Assembly (NCBI GenBank): GCA_019695455.1
Contig: JAEUAC010000298.1
Location: forward strand, 1-5,709
Direction of reading: 5' to 3'
DNA length: 5,709 bases
DNA from: Methylorubrum extorquens
Lineage (GTDB): Bacteria; Pseudomonadota; Alphaproteobacteria; Rhizobiales; Beijerinckiaceae
A program made the position numbers and the translations under genes. The notes beneath the pieces were generated by a model. That model was not told where the DNA came from. It did no database searches and saw only the letters and a list, made by a program, of their open reading frames with translations. This document shows positions 5,560 through 5,709 of the stretch, one piece after another (the stretch's first letter is position 1; every line of letters begins with the position of its first letter).

Positions 5560-5590
5560 GTCATCGCACCTCTAGTCGCTAGAGACGCAA
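5560..5590 (-). promoter_or_regulatory. MerR-type metal-responsive promoter and operator for the ATPase
   Basis: Read on the minus strand: a -35-like TTGCGT (5590-5585), then a 19-base spacer (5584-5566), then a -10-like GATGAC (5565-5560). The spacer begins with the perfect dyad CTCTAG-CGA-CTAGAG (5584-5570). A 19- or 20-base spacer occupied by a dyad abutting the -35 is the hallmark of promoters activated by MerR-family metal sensors, and the arm sequence is close to the CTATAG/CTAGAG-like operators known for PbrR, CadR and ZntR relatives. The -35 matches consensus at TTG and the last T; the -10 is poor (three of six), as expected for an activator-dependent promoter. The site overlaps the stop codon of the upstream gene. 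The likely binder is the MerR protein encoded at 2798-3211. Confidence 0.82.
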
Positions 5591-5709
5591 GCGGCCGGGT
5601 TTGAGGGCGTCCGCGAAGGCGGCGAGGGCGCCGCGTCGGTCATCCGGCCGCGACTGGGTGGGGATCGGCGCGTCCCGGCCCGCTCCGGTCCTCGCCGGCC
5701 GGGCGAGGC
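5579..5709 (-). CDS. C-terminal end of an unidentified protein
   Basis: A minus-strand frame enters from the right edge and ends at TAG (5581-5579), giving the last 42 residues of a protein that finishes GALAAFADALKPGRLRL. Support is codon use: third positions are overwhelmingly G or C while second positions are mixed, and the ending has a normal-looking amphipathic helix, unlike the Arg/Pro-rich shadow frames nearby. I do not recognise the family; the Arg/Pro-rich portion before the final helix looks like a flexible tail. Only 38 bases separate its stop from the ATPase ATG, in the same direction, so readthrough into the ATPase gene is possible. Its last codons form half of the ATPase operator dyad. 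It could still be a chance open frame, since no start is visible in this window. Confidence 0.5.
   Translation of the reverse strand, partial: LARPARTGAGRDAPIPTQSRPDDRRGALAAFADALKPGRLRL

Noticed and set aside
5541..5564. Upstream ATG start that would add eight residues to the ATPase
   Set aside because: This ATG lies within the predicted -10 element and lacks a ribosome-binding site; ATG 5540 has AAAGGAG at seven bases.
3510..5582. Long plus-strand open frame of 690 codons antisense to the metal ATPase
   Set aside because: The opposite strand encodes an intact ZntA-type ATPase with all catalytic motifs; this translation is dominated by Arg, Asp, Gly and His and has no recognisable domain.

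Overview
The window is a GC-rich stretch (about 70% by eye) with strongly G/C-biased third codon positions. Its gene families, including a rhizobial-type PilZ domain, a YodC-like DUF2158 protein and a ZntA-type ATPase with a MerR partner, fit an alphaproteobacterium. Hyphomicrobiales is likely, and a Methylobacterium-like genome is a reasonable guess from style, not a proven assignment. I saw no tRNA, rRNA, CRISPR array, transposase or insertion-sequence ends.

Layout from left to right: (1) the 5' end of a small DUF2158/YodC-like gene on the minus strand, running off the left edge; (2) divergent from it, a 230-residue FMN nitroreductase (307-999, +); (3) after a 258-base spacer with two GC-rich hairpins, a 408-residue cyclic-di-GMP protein with GAF, GGDEF (GGEEF) and PilZ-like domains (1258-2484, +); (4) a 313-base spacer without a convincing gene; (5) a 137-residue MerR-family metal sensor (2798-3211, +); (6) convergent with it across an 82-base gap holding a probable terminator, a 748-residue P1B-type Zn/Cd/Pb-exporting ATPase (3294-5540, -); (7) upstream of the ATPase, the 3' end of an unidentified minus-strand gene running off the right edge.

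The clearest system is the metal-efflux pair. Upstream of the ATPase lies a textbook MerR-type promoter: a 19-base spacer carrying a perfect 6-3-6 dyad (CTCTAG-CGA-CTAGAG on the minus strand). It sits at the far end of the ATPase gene, about 2.4 kb from the regulator, and its outer half is embedded in the last codons of the upstream gene. The regulator has exactly three cysteines, as expected for a thiolate sensor of Zn/Cd/Pb-class ions. The ATPase has an N-terminal CxxC metal-binding domain, a His-rich linker, the CPC motif and the membrane Lys/Asp residues of the ZntA/CadA group.

The second point of interest is the GAF-GGDEF-PilZ fusion. It joins a sensor, a probable c-di-GMP synthase with an intact RxxD inhibitory site, and a PilZ domain whose c-di-GMP-binding motifs look degenerate. 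The remaining genes look ordinary. I found no evidence for a wholly new kind of system.
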